A stretch of 64,000 nucleotides of DNA from Telmatactis stephensoni (Eukaryota > Cnidaria > Anthozoa > Actiniaria > Isophelliidae), in assembly GCA_029948255.1 (NCBI GenBank), contig JALIZF010001881.1, positions 868,001 through 932,000 on the forward strand, given 5' to 3'. Positions 23,769-33,319 of the stretch are shown one piece after another; within the stretch, counting starts at the first letter, position 1, and each line of letters starts with the position of its first letter. A program made the position numbers and the translations under genes. The notes beneath the pieces were generated by a model. That model did no database searches. It worked only from the letters and a program-made list of their open reading frames with translations, and was not told the DNA's origin.

Positions 23769-25409
23769 TTATGTTACATGACAGTTTTTGAGCGTGAATT
23801 TGTTTCTGTGTCTACACGGGCTAGCTAATTCATTACGTCTATTTAAGGAACATAAATGTTTTTTACAAATTATTATGAATTTCTCGCTTAAACATAAATT
23901 ACATTTTTTAGTGATATTGCTGTAAGGTTCGCATTTCTTGATAATTTTCCATGTAATATTGTAATTTTTGTTTTCCTCTTTGAGTTTCCAAACGTATTTT
24001 GAGAGTTCTGTTTCATTTCTTCGGTTCTTTAGCTTTAGTGATGTTTTGTGGTTTCTGAATCTTTCTTTGAAATTTGTTGCTAGGCCTACGTAAGTTTCTG
24101 TTGTTGTGTCTGTTGTTACGGTTGCTTGGTAGATAACGTTTGTTTGTAGGCACTTGCCTTCTAATGGGCATTCTGTTATCTTTCTACAGTTGCATTCTTT
24201 GTTAGTTTTGTTTAACTGTTCTGGTTCTTGTTCGGTGGAGAGCATTTTTTTGTTGTGCGATGCTATGATGGATTTGATGTTAGGCATACAAGAATAGCTT
24301 ATTTTGAGGGTGTGTCTATTGAAGATCTTGTGTAATGGATGGTTTATGGGGAAGCATTTGTCGACAGCGTTGAGGAATTTTCGTCCCAGGTTAGTTTTCA
24401 AGTTGCCGTTCCATGGCGGGTTATACCAAGTAATGTTTCTTTTCCGGTTCTTTTTACGCTTAGTACCATTGGTTGTTGGTTGGAACGTTAATTTATGGTC
24501 ATGTCCGCTATTGAGAAGTGCTTCTTGGTACGGGTTAATGGTTTCGTTAAATGCGTCTTCGTTAGATGCGATATTAGAAAGTCTTTGGTTAATGTTAGAT
24601 GGTATGTTTTTTAGTAATGTTGGTGGATGGTTACTTTGTTTATGGACGTATAATAGTTTGTTATTGGGTTTCATGTATGGTTTATATGTGCCGTTAGTTA
24701 GGTTAAATGTTACATCTAGAAAATTAACGATTTTTTTGTTAGCTTCTATAGTTATCTTTAAGTCGTTGTCTTTGAAGGCTTTCGTTATTTTCTTCTTGGT
24801 GGCATCTATTTGCTTAGGTGTCGCTTTACATGCAATTAGTCCATCGTCACGGTATAGTCCTACTTTGTCGTGTAAAGTAGGCGTGATAAGCGATAACATG
24901 TAGAGGCCTATCAGTTCGCATGTTTCGGCACCGTCATACGATCCCATCGTAACGTCGAACATGTTTACAGTGTCTTTCTTTGTCCATGTTGCATTATTGT
25001 GGTGTAGAAGGGATCTTTTGGCGTGGATTATGATGTCTTTATCTTGAGGAGTTATGTTAGTAAATTGCGATGCGTAGTTAAGGGCTTTTTTTAGAAGTTT
25101 TTCTGTTATGGATGGGTAAAATTCACAGACATCGAAGGTTATGAAAGCATGTTTCTCTTTGTCTGGTAAGCGTTTAAACCATTCAATTGTGTCGTTAGTG
25201 CTACGCCAGAGGTTGACTTTGGTGGATTGTATTATAGATCTGTTAATTCTGTCTAGGATTTGTTTACTAATTATTCCAGTTTCAGATTTTGTAGGGTTGA
25301 TTAGTCTGCATGTAGGTTTGTTGACAAAGTCTGGTTTGTGGTCTTTCAGTGTTATAAAAGGATCTTTTGGTGCTGTTACTTCAATTCTATCATCGAGGTT
25401 AAGGTTCAT
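23769..25409 (-). pseudogene. PLE-2 reverse transcriptase + GIY-YIG ORF, 5'-truncated
   Basis: The 546-codon open frame has no internal stop. It starts within the RT fingers (FITLKDHKPDF, CRLINP) and contains FDVCEFYPSI (motif A), [22 protein letters not shown] (YRDD motif C) and FLDVTFNL. The C-terminus follows with a Cys-rich linker (CNCR, CPLEGKC), GIY-YIG-like TYVGLA with RFRNHKT, and the Cys/His tail. Compared with PLE-1 it lacks roughly the first 170-180 residues, replaced by the junction with the inverted copy, so it is dead by 5' truncation although otherwise intact. It is related to PLE-1 and PLE-3 but clearly a different family. Confidence 0.88.
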
Positions 25410-25425
25410 TGCTATATCTTTATAT

Positions 25426-25971
25426 CACACCCTCAAAATAAGCTATTCTTGTATGCCTAACATCAAATCCATCATAGCATCGCACAACAAAAAAATGCTC
25501 TCCACCGAACAAGAACCAGAACAGTTAAACAAAACTAACAAAGAATGCAACTGTAGAAAGATAACAGAATGCCCATTAGAAGGCAAGTGCCTACAAACAA
25601 ACGTTATCTACCAAGCAACCGTAACAACAGACACAACAACAGAAACTTACGTAGGCCTAGCAACAAATTTCAAAGAAAGATTCAGAAACCACAAAACATC
25701 ACTAAAGCTAAAGAACCGAAGAAATGAAACAGAACTCTCAAAATACGTTTGGAAACTCAAAGAGGAAAACAAAAATTACAATATTACATGGAAAATTATC
25801 AAGAAATGCGAACCTTACAGCAATATCACTAAAAAATGTAATTTATGTTTAAGCGAGAAATTCATAATAATTTGTAAAAAACATTTATGTTCCTTAAATA
25901 GACGTAATGAATTAGCTAGCCCGTGTAGACACAGAAACAAATTCACGCTCAAAAACTGTCATGTAACATAA
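25426..25971 (+). pseudogene. PLE-2 inverted copy: GIY-YIG C-terminal fragment
   Basis: The plus-strand frame ends at TAA 25969-25971 and begins inside the element body (HTLKISYSC...). It repeats the C-terminal 180 residues of the minus copy without visible differences: Cys linker, TYVGLA, RFRNHKT, Cys/His tail. RT is absent. Confidence 0.88.
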
Positions 25972-26024
25972 TACCATTATAGGTCACGAGATATTTTAAA
26001 ACCACCAGCAAAATTTTAACGGTC

Positions 26025-26104
26025 ATTCATTGTAACTTGCCTGATGAGTGTGATCGTCTCTGACGATCATACGAAACCAGCTTGTAGCAATAAAACAATG
26101 AATC
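26025..26104 (+). ncRNA. Hammerhead ribozyme, PLE-2 right end
   Basis: The mirror copy of 23637-23715 on the plus strand: CTGATGAG at 26041-26048, stem II with a TCT loop, GAAAC, GTA, and stem I TTGC/GCAA plus CATTGT/ACAATG. Confidence 0.88.
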
Positions 26105-26188
26105 ATTTATCCTAGTCTTTGACTAATATATTTCATATCATGCTCCTACAATGTCGAGCACTCTTTGGAAAACATTTTCAATGATCTT

Positions 26189-26191
<3 letters not shown>

Positions 26192-26262
<71 letters not shown>
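26192..26262. repeat. (TA)n microsatellite between PLE-2 and MITE copy 3
   Basis: About 70 bases of TA; the MITE starts directly at its right edge. Confidence 0.95.
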
Positions 26263-26266
<4 letters not shown>

Positions 26267-26528
26267 TCGATTGCAGAAAGGTTGTAGTCTACATTTTACA
26301 CAAATATCTAATTCATTCAGTATACTAATGAGATGCAATTTGTAAATACGCGATCATAACACCCAAAATATAGTTCTTGAATATCTGCTAGAGTTTAGAA
26401 AGACTAAAAATATATTTTGACAATCACTGCATGCAAGCAATGCCGATTTAAGCAGTATTTTGGGTTTTGCATCTCATTAGATATTTGTATATTTGTGTAT
26501 TTGCAGACTACAATCTTTCTGCGATCGA

Positions 26529-26532
<4 letters not shown>
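26263..26532. mobile_element. 270-bp fold-back MITE, copy 3, inside (TA)n
   Basis: Same length and terminal repeats as the copies at 21164 and 21468, with a few substitutions (for example CTTGAATATC, GCGATCGAG). (TA)n lies on both sides (26192-26262, 26533-26592). Confidence 0.85.
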
Positions 26533-26587
<55 letters not shown>

Positions 26588-26636
26588 ATATAATTATTTC
26601 TAGACAGAAAAATCAACAAAAGATACAAAGAGGCAT

Positions 26637-26698
26637 GTTTATTACTATATAGTTTCGTACCGCACAAAAATTTGTACGGCACTCGTCAGATAAACAGC
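26637..26698 (-). ncRNA. Hammerhead ribozyme, PLE-3
   Basis: Minus strand: CTGACGAG (variable position 7 is C), stem II TGCCG.../...GCGGTA, CGAAAC, and GTA triplet. Stem I pairs TTTAT with ATAAA directly beside the core. The sequence differs from PLE-1 and PLE-2, so pairing is conserved despite divergence. Confidence 0.82.
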
Positions 26699-26768
26699 CT
26701 AAAATTACAATGGCTTCCAATTGATATACGATATCATATTACAGATAATTGCGTGACACAGGCGCTAT

Positions 26769-27908
26769 TTATGTTTTAAAATTACGTAAAAGAAATTTAT
26801 TCGCGTGTCTGCAGGACGTTATCAGTTCGTTTCTTTTATTAAGTGTTCCTAGTTCAGGTTTACAGATAATGAAGAACTTTTCCCATAGGCATAAATTGCA
26901 GCGGTTTGATGAGGGGCTGTATGGTGACGCATGTTTTAGGATTTTCCAGGTTATTTTGTAGGTTTTTTCTTCTTCTTTTAGTTTCCATATGTGTTTACTC
27001 AGTTCAGTGCTAGATCGTTTGCTGTAGTTGTTAAAGGAGGCTTTATGGTTTGTAAAACGTGTCTTGAATGTATTTTCAGTCAGTCCTATGTATGTTTGTG
27101 GAGGTTCGTTGTCTTCTGTAGTGACAGTGGCTTGATATATAATAGATTGTGCAAGGCAGTTTCCGGTCAGCGGGCAGTCGTCTGGTTTTCTACAATTGCA
27201 TGACTTGTTAGTATCTTTGTCAGTCTTGTGTAGTATGGACTTGTTGTGGCCGTCAATGGATTGTTTGATGTTTGTCATACAACTGTAGCTGATTTTTACT
27301 GTGTTGCGGTTGAAAATCTTGTGGAGAACGTGGCCTTTAGGGAATTCATCGTCAAGGAGTTTTAGGAATGTTTGTCCAATATTAGTGGCTACATTTCTAC
27401 TGAATGGCGGATTATACCAGATGATGTTTCTGTGTCGGTTACGTCTATTAGGGTTAGAAGATTGGTTGTCGGGTGTAGAAGGTGAAAAGGTAAGTTTGTG
27501 TTTATATCCACAGTCGTTTAAAGCTTTCTGATATAGGGGGGTTGCAGCGGTAAAAGAACCTTCGTCGTATGAGATTTCAGAAAGGCGTTTGTTGATGGCT
27601 TTAGGGATGTTATCTATGATGCATGGTGGGTGATTGGATTTCTTGTGGACATAGAGGGGGACGTTGTTAGGTTTGGTGTACGGCATGTATTTACCACTTG
27701 TTAAGTTGAGGGTAACATCAAGGAAGTTGACGATCTTTTTGTTTGCTTCGATGGTTATTTTTAGCCCATGTTGGTTGAATGTGGCGCATAGATCTTTCTT
27801 GATGTTCTCGATTTCACGAGGGGATGCGTCAATCATTCCTAGGCCATCATCTCTGTATAGGCCAAAATTATTGCCATACTTCTCCTTGATGCTATGCAAA
27901 ATATATGC
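26769..27908 (-). pseudogene. PLE-3 reverse transcriptase (C-terminal half) + GIY-YIG ORF
   Basis: The frame is open from 27992, but the first part (27992-27909) is only palindrome and tRNA antisense. True PLE coding starts at about GAYILHS, equivalent to CELVGxYLL in other copies. Then come YRDDGLGMI (RT motif C), FLDVTLNL, the Cys-rich linker (CNCR, CPLTGNC), TYIGLT with RFTNHKA (GIY-YIG) and the Cys/His tail. RT motif A and the N-terminus are gone. There are no internal stops. Confidence 0.86.
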
Positions 27909-28893
27909 ACCAACTGAGCTATGAAGAGAGTACGTGAAAGGAATAGTATATTTTGACCATTTATTCTCAACCTTAACAAAATTTAGAACCACTACAGGGA
28001 TCCCATCTAGTCTAGAATCTCGTCTACTGTAAATTCTAGTCTAGATTCTACTAGACTATAGCTAGATACTAGATTCTAGATTCTAGCTAGATACTAGATT
28101 CTACTAGATACTAGATTCTACTAGATTATAGCTAGATACTAGATTCTAGATTCTAGCTAGATACTAGATTCTACTAGATACTAGATTCTACTAGATTCTA
28201 CTAGATACTAGATTCTACTAGATACTAGATTCTACTAGATACTAGATTCTACTAGATTCTAGCTAGATACTAGATTCTAGCTAGATACTAGATTCTACTA
28301 GATTCTAGCTAGATACTAGTAGAATCTAGTATCTACTAGATACTAGATTCTAGCTAGATACTAGATTCTACTAGATTCTAGCTAGATACTAGTAGAATCT
28401 AGTATCTACTAGATACTAGATTCTAGCTAGATACTAGTAGAATCTAGTATCTAGTAGAATCTAATATCTAGCTAGAATCTAGTATCTAGCTAGAATCTAG
28501 TAGAATCTAGTATCTAGTAGAATCTAGTAGAATCTAGTATCTAGTAGAATCTAGTTTCTAGTAGAATCTAGTAGAATCTAGTATCTAGTAGAATCTAGTA
28601 TCTAGCTAGAATCTAGCTAGAATCTAGAATCTAGTATCTAGCTATAATCTAGTAGAATCTAGTATCTAGTAGAATCTAGTATCTAGCTAGAATCTAGAAT
28701 CTAGTATCTAGCTATAGTCTAGTAGAATCTAGACTAGAATTTACAGTAGACGAGAATCTAGACTAGAATTTACAGTAGACAAGATTCTAGACTAGATGGG
28801 ATCCCTGTAGTGGTTCTAAATTTTGTTAAGGTTGAGAATAAATGGTCAAAATATACTATTCCTTTCACGTACTCTCTTCATAGCTCAGTTGGT
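27909..28893. repeat. 985-bp palindrome carrying a duplicated tRNA-Tyr 5' end
   Basis: The outer arms (27909 to about 28030 and about 28770 to 28893) are perfect reverse complements as far as I can read. They include GGGATCCC, the upstream flank of the tRNA and its first 20 bases (CTCTTCATAGCTCAGTTGGT). The inner 740 bases consist of CTAGAT, TCTAGT and ACTAGATTC words that are themselves palindromic. The left arm ends at the PLE-3 truncation point. Confidence 0.88.
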
Positions 28894-28947
28894 TAGAGCG
28901 CGGGACTGTAGTTCCTGAGGCCGTCGGGTCGAATCCGGCTGGAGAGA
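28874..28947 (+). tRNA. tRNA-Tyr (GTA), no intron
   Basis: The cloverleaf folds: acceptor CTCTTCA/TGGAGAG with discriminator A, D-arm GCTC/GAGC with GG in the loop, anticodon stem CGGGA/TCCTG with loop CTGTAGT (anticodon GTA), five-base variable loop, and T-stem GTCGG/CCGGC. The T-loop is GTCGAAT instead of the usual TTCGAAT. A T-run terminator follows at 28953. Nuclear tRNA-Tyr genes usually carry an intron after position 37, but this one has none. The first 20 bases are duplicated in inverted orientation at the far end of the palindrome. Confidence 0.85.
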
Positions 28948-28952
28948 CTATC

Positions 28953-28957
28953 TTTTT
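28953..28957 (+). terminator. Pol III terminator of tRNA-Tyr
   Basis: TTTTT lies six bases after the tRNA discriminator base. Confidence 0.75.
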
Positions 28958-29045
28958 CGAGAAAAAAATAAAAAAGAATAAATAAAGCTAGAGGGAACAG
29001 ATTATTAGCGGGAAACTCGACTTTAAGGAGTTCGCGTACAACATC

Positions 29046-29276
29046 TCAACATTCTTCCCAAAACGATTTGTTGACTTGAATTGATGCAAAGATGAAATTT
29101 TTAGATCCGTATCCTTTTTTTACCATTTCGTTGGCTTTGAACTCTTTTGCTTGGTACAGGTGAATGTAATAAAAGAGTAGACGAAACAGTGTTTTCAAAT
29201 CCTGTTCTTGTGTTTCGCGGAGGATTTTGTCATCCTGTTCTTCAACAGCAATATGGGTTGTTTTCGACTCGGCCAT
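29046..29276 (-). CDS. Small 76-residue ORF of unknown function, divergent TATA-driven pair
   Basis: ATG at 29276-29274 and TGA at 29048-29046. The protein starts MAESKTTHIAVEEQDDK and ends SFWEEC. It is mostly charged, with a central aromatic helix (LFRLLFYYIHLY) but no signal peptide. A TATAAA on the minus strand at 29340-29335 lies about 60 bases upstream of the ATG. The open frame extends further upstream, but the TATA position favours this start. Its promoter is back to back with that of 29488-30093. I do not recognise the family. It could be half of a small mobile or integrated element, or a non-coding shadow. Confidence 0.4.
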   Translation of the reverse strand: MAESKTTHIAVEEQDDKILRETQEQDLKTLFRLLFYYIHLYQAKEFKANEMVKKGYGSKNFIFASIQVNKSFWEEC

Positions 29277-29487
29277 ATCGTGCGGTAAGTTCGGATTGAG
29301 ATCAAAATGCGAAAGAAGTGTAGCCCTTTCAATGTTTATAAGGGGAGAGCTGCGCCCCCAGCCCATCCCACGCGTCATTATGACATCACTTGGTACCAGT
29401 GCACTCGATCGAGTGACTGTATAAAAACCTGAAACATCGCTCATCGAGATTAAAACAATTTCAGGACAGCCACAAGAAAACAGAAAC
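29277..29487. promoter_or_regulatory. Compact bidirectional promoter with central palindrome
   Basis: TATAAA on the minus strand at 29340-29335 and TATAAAAA on the plus strand at 29420-29427 face outward, each 60-70 bases from an ATG. Between them lie a TGACATCA CRE-like word (about 29380) and the perfect palindrome CACTCGATCGAGTG (29402-29415). Confidence 0.6.
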
Positions 29488-30093
29488 ATGGATCGCCTAA
29501 CCATTGTACGAAAACCAGCTGCTGAAGCTACACCTTTATGGCAGTACGAAGTCCTCGAAACTGGGGAAACGTTTACAGATTTAACAGAGGACATTGCTTT
29601 GGCATATTCCTCTTACGTTCAACAGCACAAAATTAATAAATGGCTGTGTGAATACGAATTTCCACAATCTCTACCTACAATCGATGAATGTATTCCTGAA
29701 ATCCAGTCTGAAATTACGGCGAGACAAGAAGAAATTGAGAACTTACTCATCCAAGCCTATGCTCACGTTGTGATCAATATTATCATGGATTTGGTAGACG
29801 AAAACTGTGAGGGATGTCACAATGATTGGCCTTCTCAAAGAGACCACAACTGCCTCATGTTGGACAACAACACAAGAGTGTATCGCTACCTAACGCAAGC
29901 TTTGGAAAAAGTCAACGAGAACATTGTGATGAGGGTGTTTTCAAAGTTTACAGAAAGTCTAGAACCATGTTTGGATGGTCTTGAACTTTTGAAATACGAC
30001 TGCAAAGACAGTAGAGCAGAAATAGTTTTGAGAAAAAGAGAAAATCTGGAAGCTCTCTTAATCAGCAAACTGAACTTGCTTCACGACATGTAA
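29488..30093 (+). CDS. 201-residue single-exon ORF with Cys/His cluster, unknown family
   Basis: The ATG is preceded by a TATA box (29420-29427), and AATAAA follows 30 bases after the stop (30123-30128), so the gene is a compact intronless unit. The protein is acidic and mainly helical. A central cluster C-x2-C-H, then PSQRDH-x-C (residues about 111-126) has the spacing of a small zinc-binding knuckle. The N-terminal part (residues 1-60) has LWQYEVLETG and a helix. The C-terminus (residues 135-200) is two amphipathic helices. I recall similar Cys/His motifs in uncharacterised multi-copy cnidarian proteins but cannot assign a function. It has no stops or frameshifts. Confidence 0.55.
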   Translation: MDRLTIVRKPAAEATPLWQYEVLETGETFTDLTEDIALAYSSYVQQHKINKWLCEYEFPQSLPTIDECIPEIQSEITARQEEIENLLIQAYAHVVINIIMDLVDENCEGCHNDWPSQRDHNCLMLDNNTRVYRYLTQALEKVNENIVMRVFSKFTESLEPCLDGLELLKYDCKDSRAEIVLRKRENLEALLISKLNLLHDM

Positions 30094-31345
30094 TTATCGT
30101 AGTTTCTAGTCTGTATTTTTGCAATAAACTTTATGTTGTTCAAAGTATTTTATGTGGAACGTTTTGTGTCTTGAACTTATGCAAATTCGCGACCAGTTCT
30201 GCTTCATTTGTTTATTCAAAGCTTTTTTCATTGTGTACATTAGGACCATTAGTCTTATTAGCTCATGTGGCTTGTTAGAAAGACCTTTTCGTTCGTCGAT
30301 TTTACATCCTTTTAGTGTATTATTTTGTCCCTTCTCAATACATTCGGATCACTTTAACTGTATCTTTGATTACTTGGTACATGTCTGACGATAATGCTGT
30401 AATTAAACGCGTTAGTGTTTTTGACTTGTTTAATATCGAGTTCATGGAGGTGTTTGCACACTTCCACTGCATACGTGGAAATAAAGAGCTTTTTCATCAA
30501 TTTGATTGGGTTCATCTTGTATCCAACAGTAGATTAATGACTAACGGTTGAAGGGTTCAACTGATTTGTACGAAAATCCGAAGTACCCGGTCTATAAGAC
30601 GGTTGTCCTGCAAGCGGATCGCTGGCGCGTGATTCCCTGGTCGCTGTTGCGTGACTCCCCTGGCACCGGCGTGACATTCACTCTATCGGGGGCGTGACTC
30701 CCCCTTGCACTGGCGGGCACCGCCTTGCACCGGATGCAGTACCCCCATTTGTATACTACTGATCACTAATTATATTTTCATGTTTGCAGGTGGTGTACAA
30801 AGATGGCTGTCAATTGACGAAGGACAGACTGGCTGTCATACATCGAATTAAAGCTTATCGGCATATATAGATTCCCAAAATGTGATAGCAATGTCATATA
30901 GTGCTACATTTTGGTATGTAAGATGTCATGTGATCTTGACGTCGATGTTTTATTCAAAGTATCTTAAAGCTCAAACTGGCAATTACTCCTCACAAATATA
31001 CTTTTTAATTATTTATTTAATTAATGTTTTATCTAAATGTTATTAAATACTACTCTTTCAAATTGGTGTTTTTTTCCATTTTGGTGAGGCTGTTTGGGTT
31101 GAATTTGGCGATAAGCACGTGTCTGGGACTTAATTATTGATCATTGTAAGGAATAATGGAAAGAAACTTATGATTTAGAAAAAATTCACAGATGTAACTT
31201 CTTTTCTTGATCTCCTAGTATAAACAATCAATCTTGAGAATTTCCTTAGGTTTTACTTTGGAGTTTGAAATATTTCTCTGACTTTTTTGCTTCGCCTAGT
31301 TTTGTACAAACGCATTTCATGTTCACCTTATCTTAAATTTTATGG
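30094..31345. other. Mostly non-coding, with a GC-rich patch
   Basis: No gene can be supported. A GC-rich patch at about 30585-30745, with repeated GGCGTGACTCCCC and GCACCGG words, stands out from the AT-rich surroundings. Short open frames exist on both strands at 30354-30551, but neither can be preferred. Confidence 0.45.
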
Positions 31346-31599
31346 TCTTTCAAAATCCTGGACTATCAAGTAAACTTTGCCTTGTAATGTATCTGTCATA
31401 AAATGCTCCAGGTTTGCTTTGACCTTTGGTTGACAACTGCTCTTTTCTGTTTGCTTTTTTATATGTGTTGGATGAGACCAAGATGTTGTTCTCCATCAGT
31501 TTGTGTTTGTAATCTTTAGGCATGGAGGCAGTTTCTAAGTTATACTGTGGACACTCTTTATCCTTCAGATGAACTGAGATCAAACTCGTTTGTTTTGGG

Positions 31600-32262
31600 G
31601 TCGTATCAGTGCCTTAAGTTTATTTTTTTTGCTTTTGCTTTTCATTTTTTTGTGAACAGGAGTTCAAATTATTTAGTCGTTTCTGGCCAGTGTTTTCAAA
31701 GACATACATTTTTATGAATGAGCACTACAGACAAAACTGTCCACAAAATTTCTGTTACTGCTTGGAAATGTTGGGATGGCAATCACAGATTTTATGAGCT
31801 TTATGTTTTCATGATATTGGCACAGACAGCCAGTTCCTGGTAATTTTTGATTCTAAGAGGACATTAGCCGGGCGTAGTTTGCTGAACTTTGCCAGCCTAA
31901 TGCTAACTGTTGGGTTTTCTTTAAGAAAAAGAGCATGTACTTCTCTTAGGGACATTATTTAGCAAAAAATAATGCCTTTTCTGCATATGCTCCTTGCCAT
32001 TTATCAGTTCATTGACAAAGTGCTTTCTGTCTGGAAATAGATTGTAGTAGATAGATTGTAGTAGATAGAATGACATGAAAGTCTTTCCCTGAGAACATTT
32101 TTTCTTGAGCTCTAGATATTTCAATCAATAGATGAGGTATGTTTAACAAACACAGCCTTTCTCTTCCTTGGGCTTTTAGCTAATTCAGGTTTCACTTTCC
32201 CAACAGCCTTCCCAAATGCCTGGGGTGTACTATACGCCTGATCATCTTGAGAATCAGAGGTT
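31600..32262 (-). pseudogene. Decayed N-terminal part of a second transposase-like family
   Basis: On the minus strand, coherent protein segments follow one another but in shifting frames. The first is DSQDDQAYSTPQAFGKAV with AKSPRKRKAV (near 32250-32150). Then come SIYYNLFPDRKHFVN with NGKEHMQKRH, then SLREVHALFLKENPTV with KFSKLRPANVLL, then CLCQYHENIKLI with a FVCSAHS segment. At least three frameshifts and a stop separate them. I recall this order (SPRK basic block, KRHLL, KFxxLRPxxV, C-x-C-x2-H) from an uncharacterised repeated protein family in cnidarians and some insects whose later part looks like a DDE nuclease. The catalytic part is not present here. An open frame at 31350-31583 downstream may or may not belong to it. 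Confidence 0.5.
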
Positions 32263-33042
32263 ACTTGACTTGTAGTCCAGTTGTCTATTCAGATCGATCT
32301 TTTATTTGATCATTTGACACTTAACTATAAGTTTTCTGTGTATTTTTTCAATTCGTTGTTTTTGTTCTTTCTCTCTTTCTTTCTTTTTCTTTTTTTTCTT
32401 TCTGTCCTTACTCTTCTAAAAATTGTAGTTAGACTATACATTTGCTTTCAACCTTTATCGATAAATTTTTTATCTTATATTGCTTGATTCAAACATTATT
32501 ACTCAGTTGTAAAACTTTGGAAGCATTTATTTATCTTTATTTTTGAGCCAATTTCAAAGTTGTTCAACAGTTTTACACTCAGGGCATGTTTATTATAACT
32601 TCTATAACCACTAACCAGTGCAAGTTGTGCAGTTATGGTAAAATTAAAAGATTTTACAACATCGAAAAAGTTCAGTTTGTGAAATCTACTGATCTCGATT
32701 TTTATGCCTACAACCTTTCAATAGACCTTATTTCTAAAAATTGAATCAAAATCACAAAAATGTACTACTACTAAATCTACTATGCTTCTTTTCCTGTTTT
32801 TCCATTTTTCATCAAAATTGACTTTTATAAAGAAAAAGAAAAATGAATTTTTATTGTTGCTCTTTTTTATATACAGTACAGTATATTTTACAAGCTCTAA
32901 TTTTTCTACAAATAATTTAATTTATACGTGGAGTCAACCGTGGTTATTCCTTTTCTTTTCTTTTCCTAGATTTTTTCTTAGTTTTTCATAACTACTGAGT
33001 TCTATTCATTGTTCAAGAAAAAGTAATATCATTAGGAGTAGA
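32263..33042. other. Non-coding AT-rich stretch
   Basis: T-rich runs and low-complexity TTTCTTT tracts. I see no gene here. Confidence 0.5.
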
Positions 33043-33237
33043 GTGCTTACAATATGTCCGTGAAATAAAATCTAATTAGTTATTACCTAATAGTTATTAT
33101 TTAATTACTATTAGTCAATATCACTCAACTGGAACAGTCTTAATAACAATACACCAGGGAAATCAAATACTCAAGAAAATAGAAAGATAACAAACTTTAT
33201 TTAGACAGCGTGAAAGTGCATTTTATTAAATTGATTA
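33043..33237. repeat. Left terminal inverted repeat of the DM-carrying transposon
   Basis: About 195 bases, reverse complement of 35907-36101 with only a few differences (for example TTTAATTACT against TTTAGTTACT, and a small indel near AAGATAACAAAC). It supplies AATAAA on the minus strand at 33227-33222 for the transposase mRNA. Confidence 0.88.
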
Positions 33238-33319
33238 TTCACTGCCCATAATATAATGCTCATAACCAATAAATACTCTATTGCCCTTTTATTCGGCTTC
33301 TAAAAACGAAAAAACGCGA

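Larger units (their letters stand above)
26596..27908 (-). mobile_element. PLE-3: 5'-truncated Penelope-like element
   Basis: A single minus-oriented copy. The 3' end adjoins (TA)n at 26533-26592, and the 5' end is cut at 27908 where the tRNA-containing palindrome begins. It contains a hammerhead ribozyme near the 3' end and the RT/endonuclease frame. Confidence 0.85.

Noticed and set aside
24304..24903. Long plus-strand open frame opposite PLE-2
   Set aside because: Antisense shadow of the reverse transcriptase frame, with no domain of its own.
30354..30551. Overlapping small open frames on both strands
   Set aside because: Both give plausible peptides, so the evidence cancels out.
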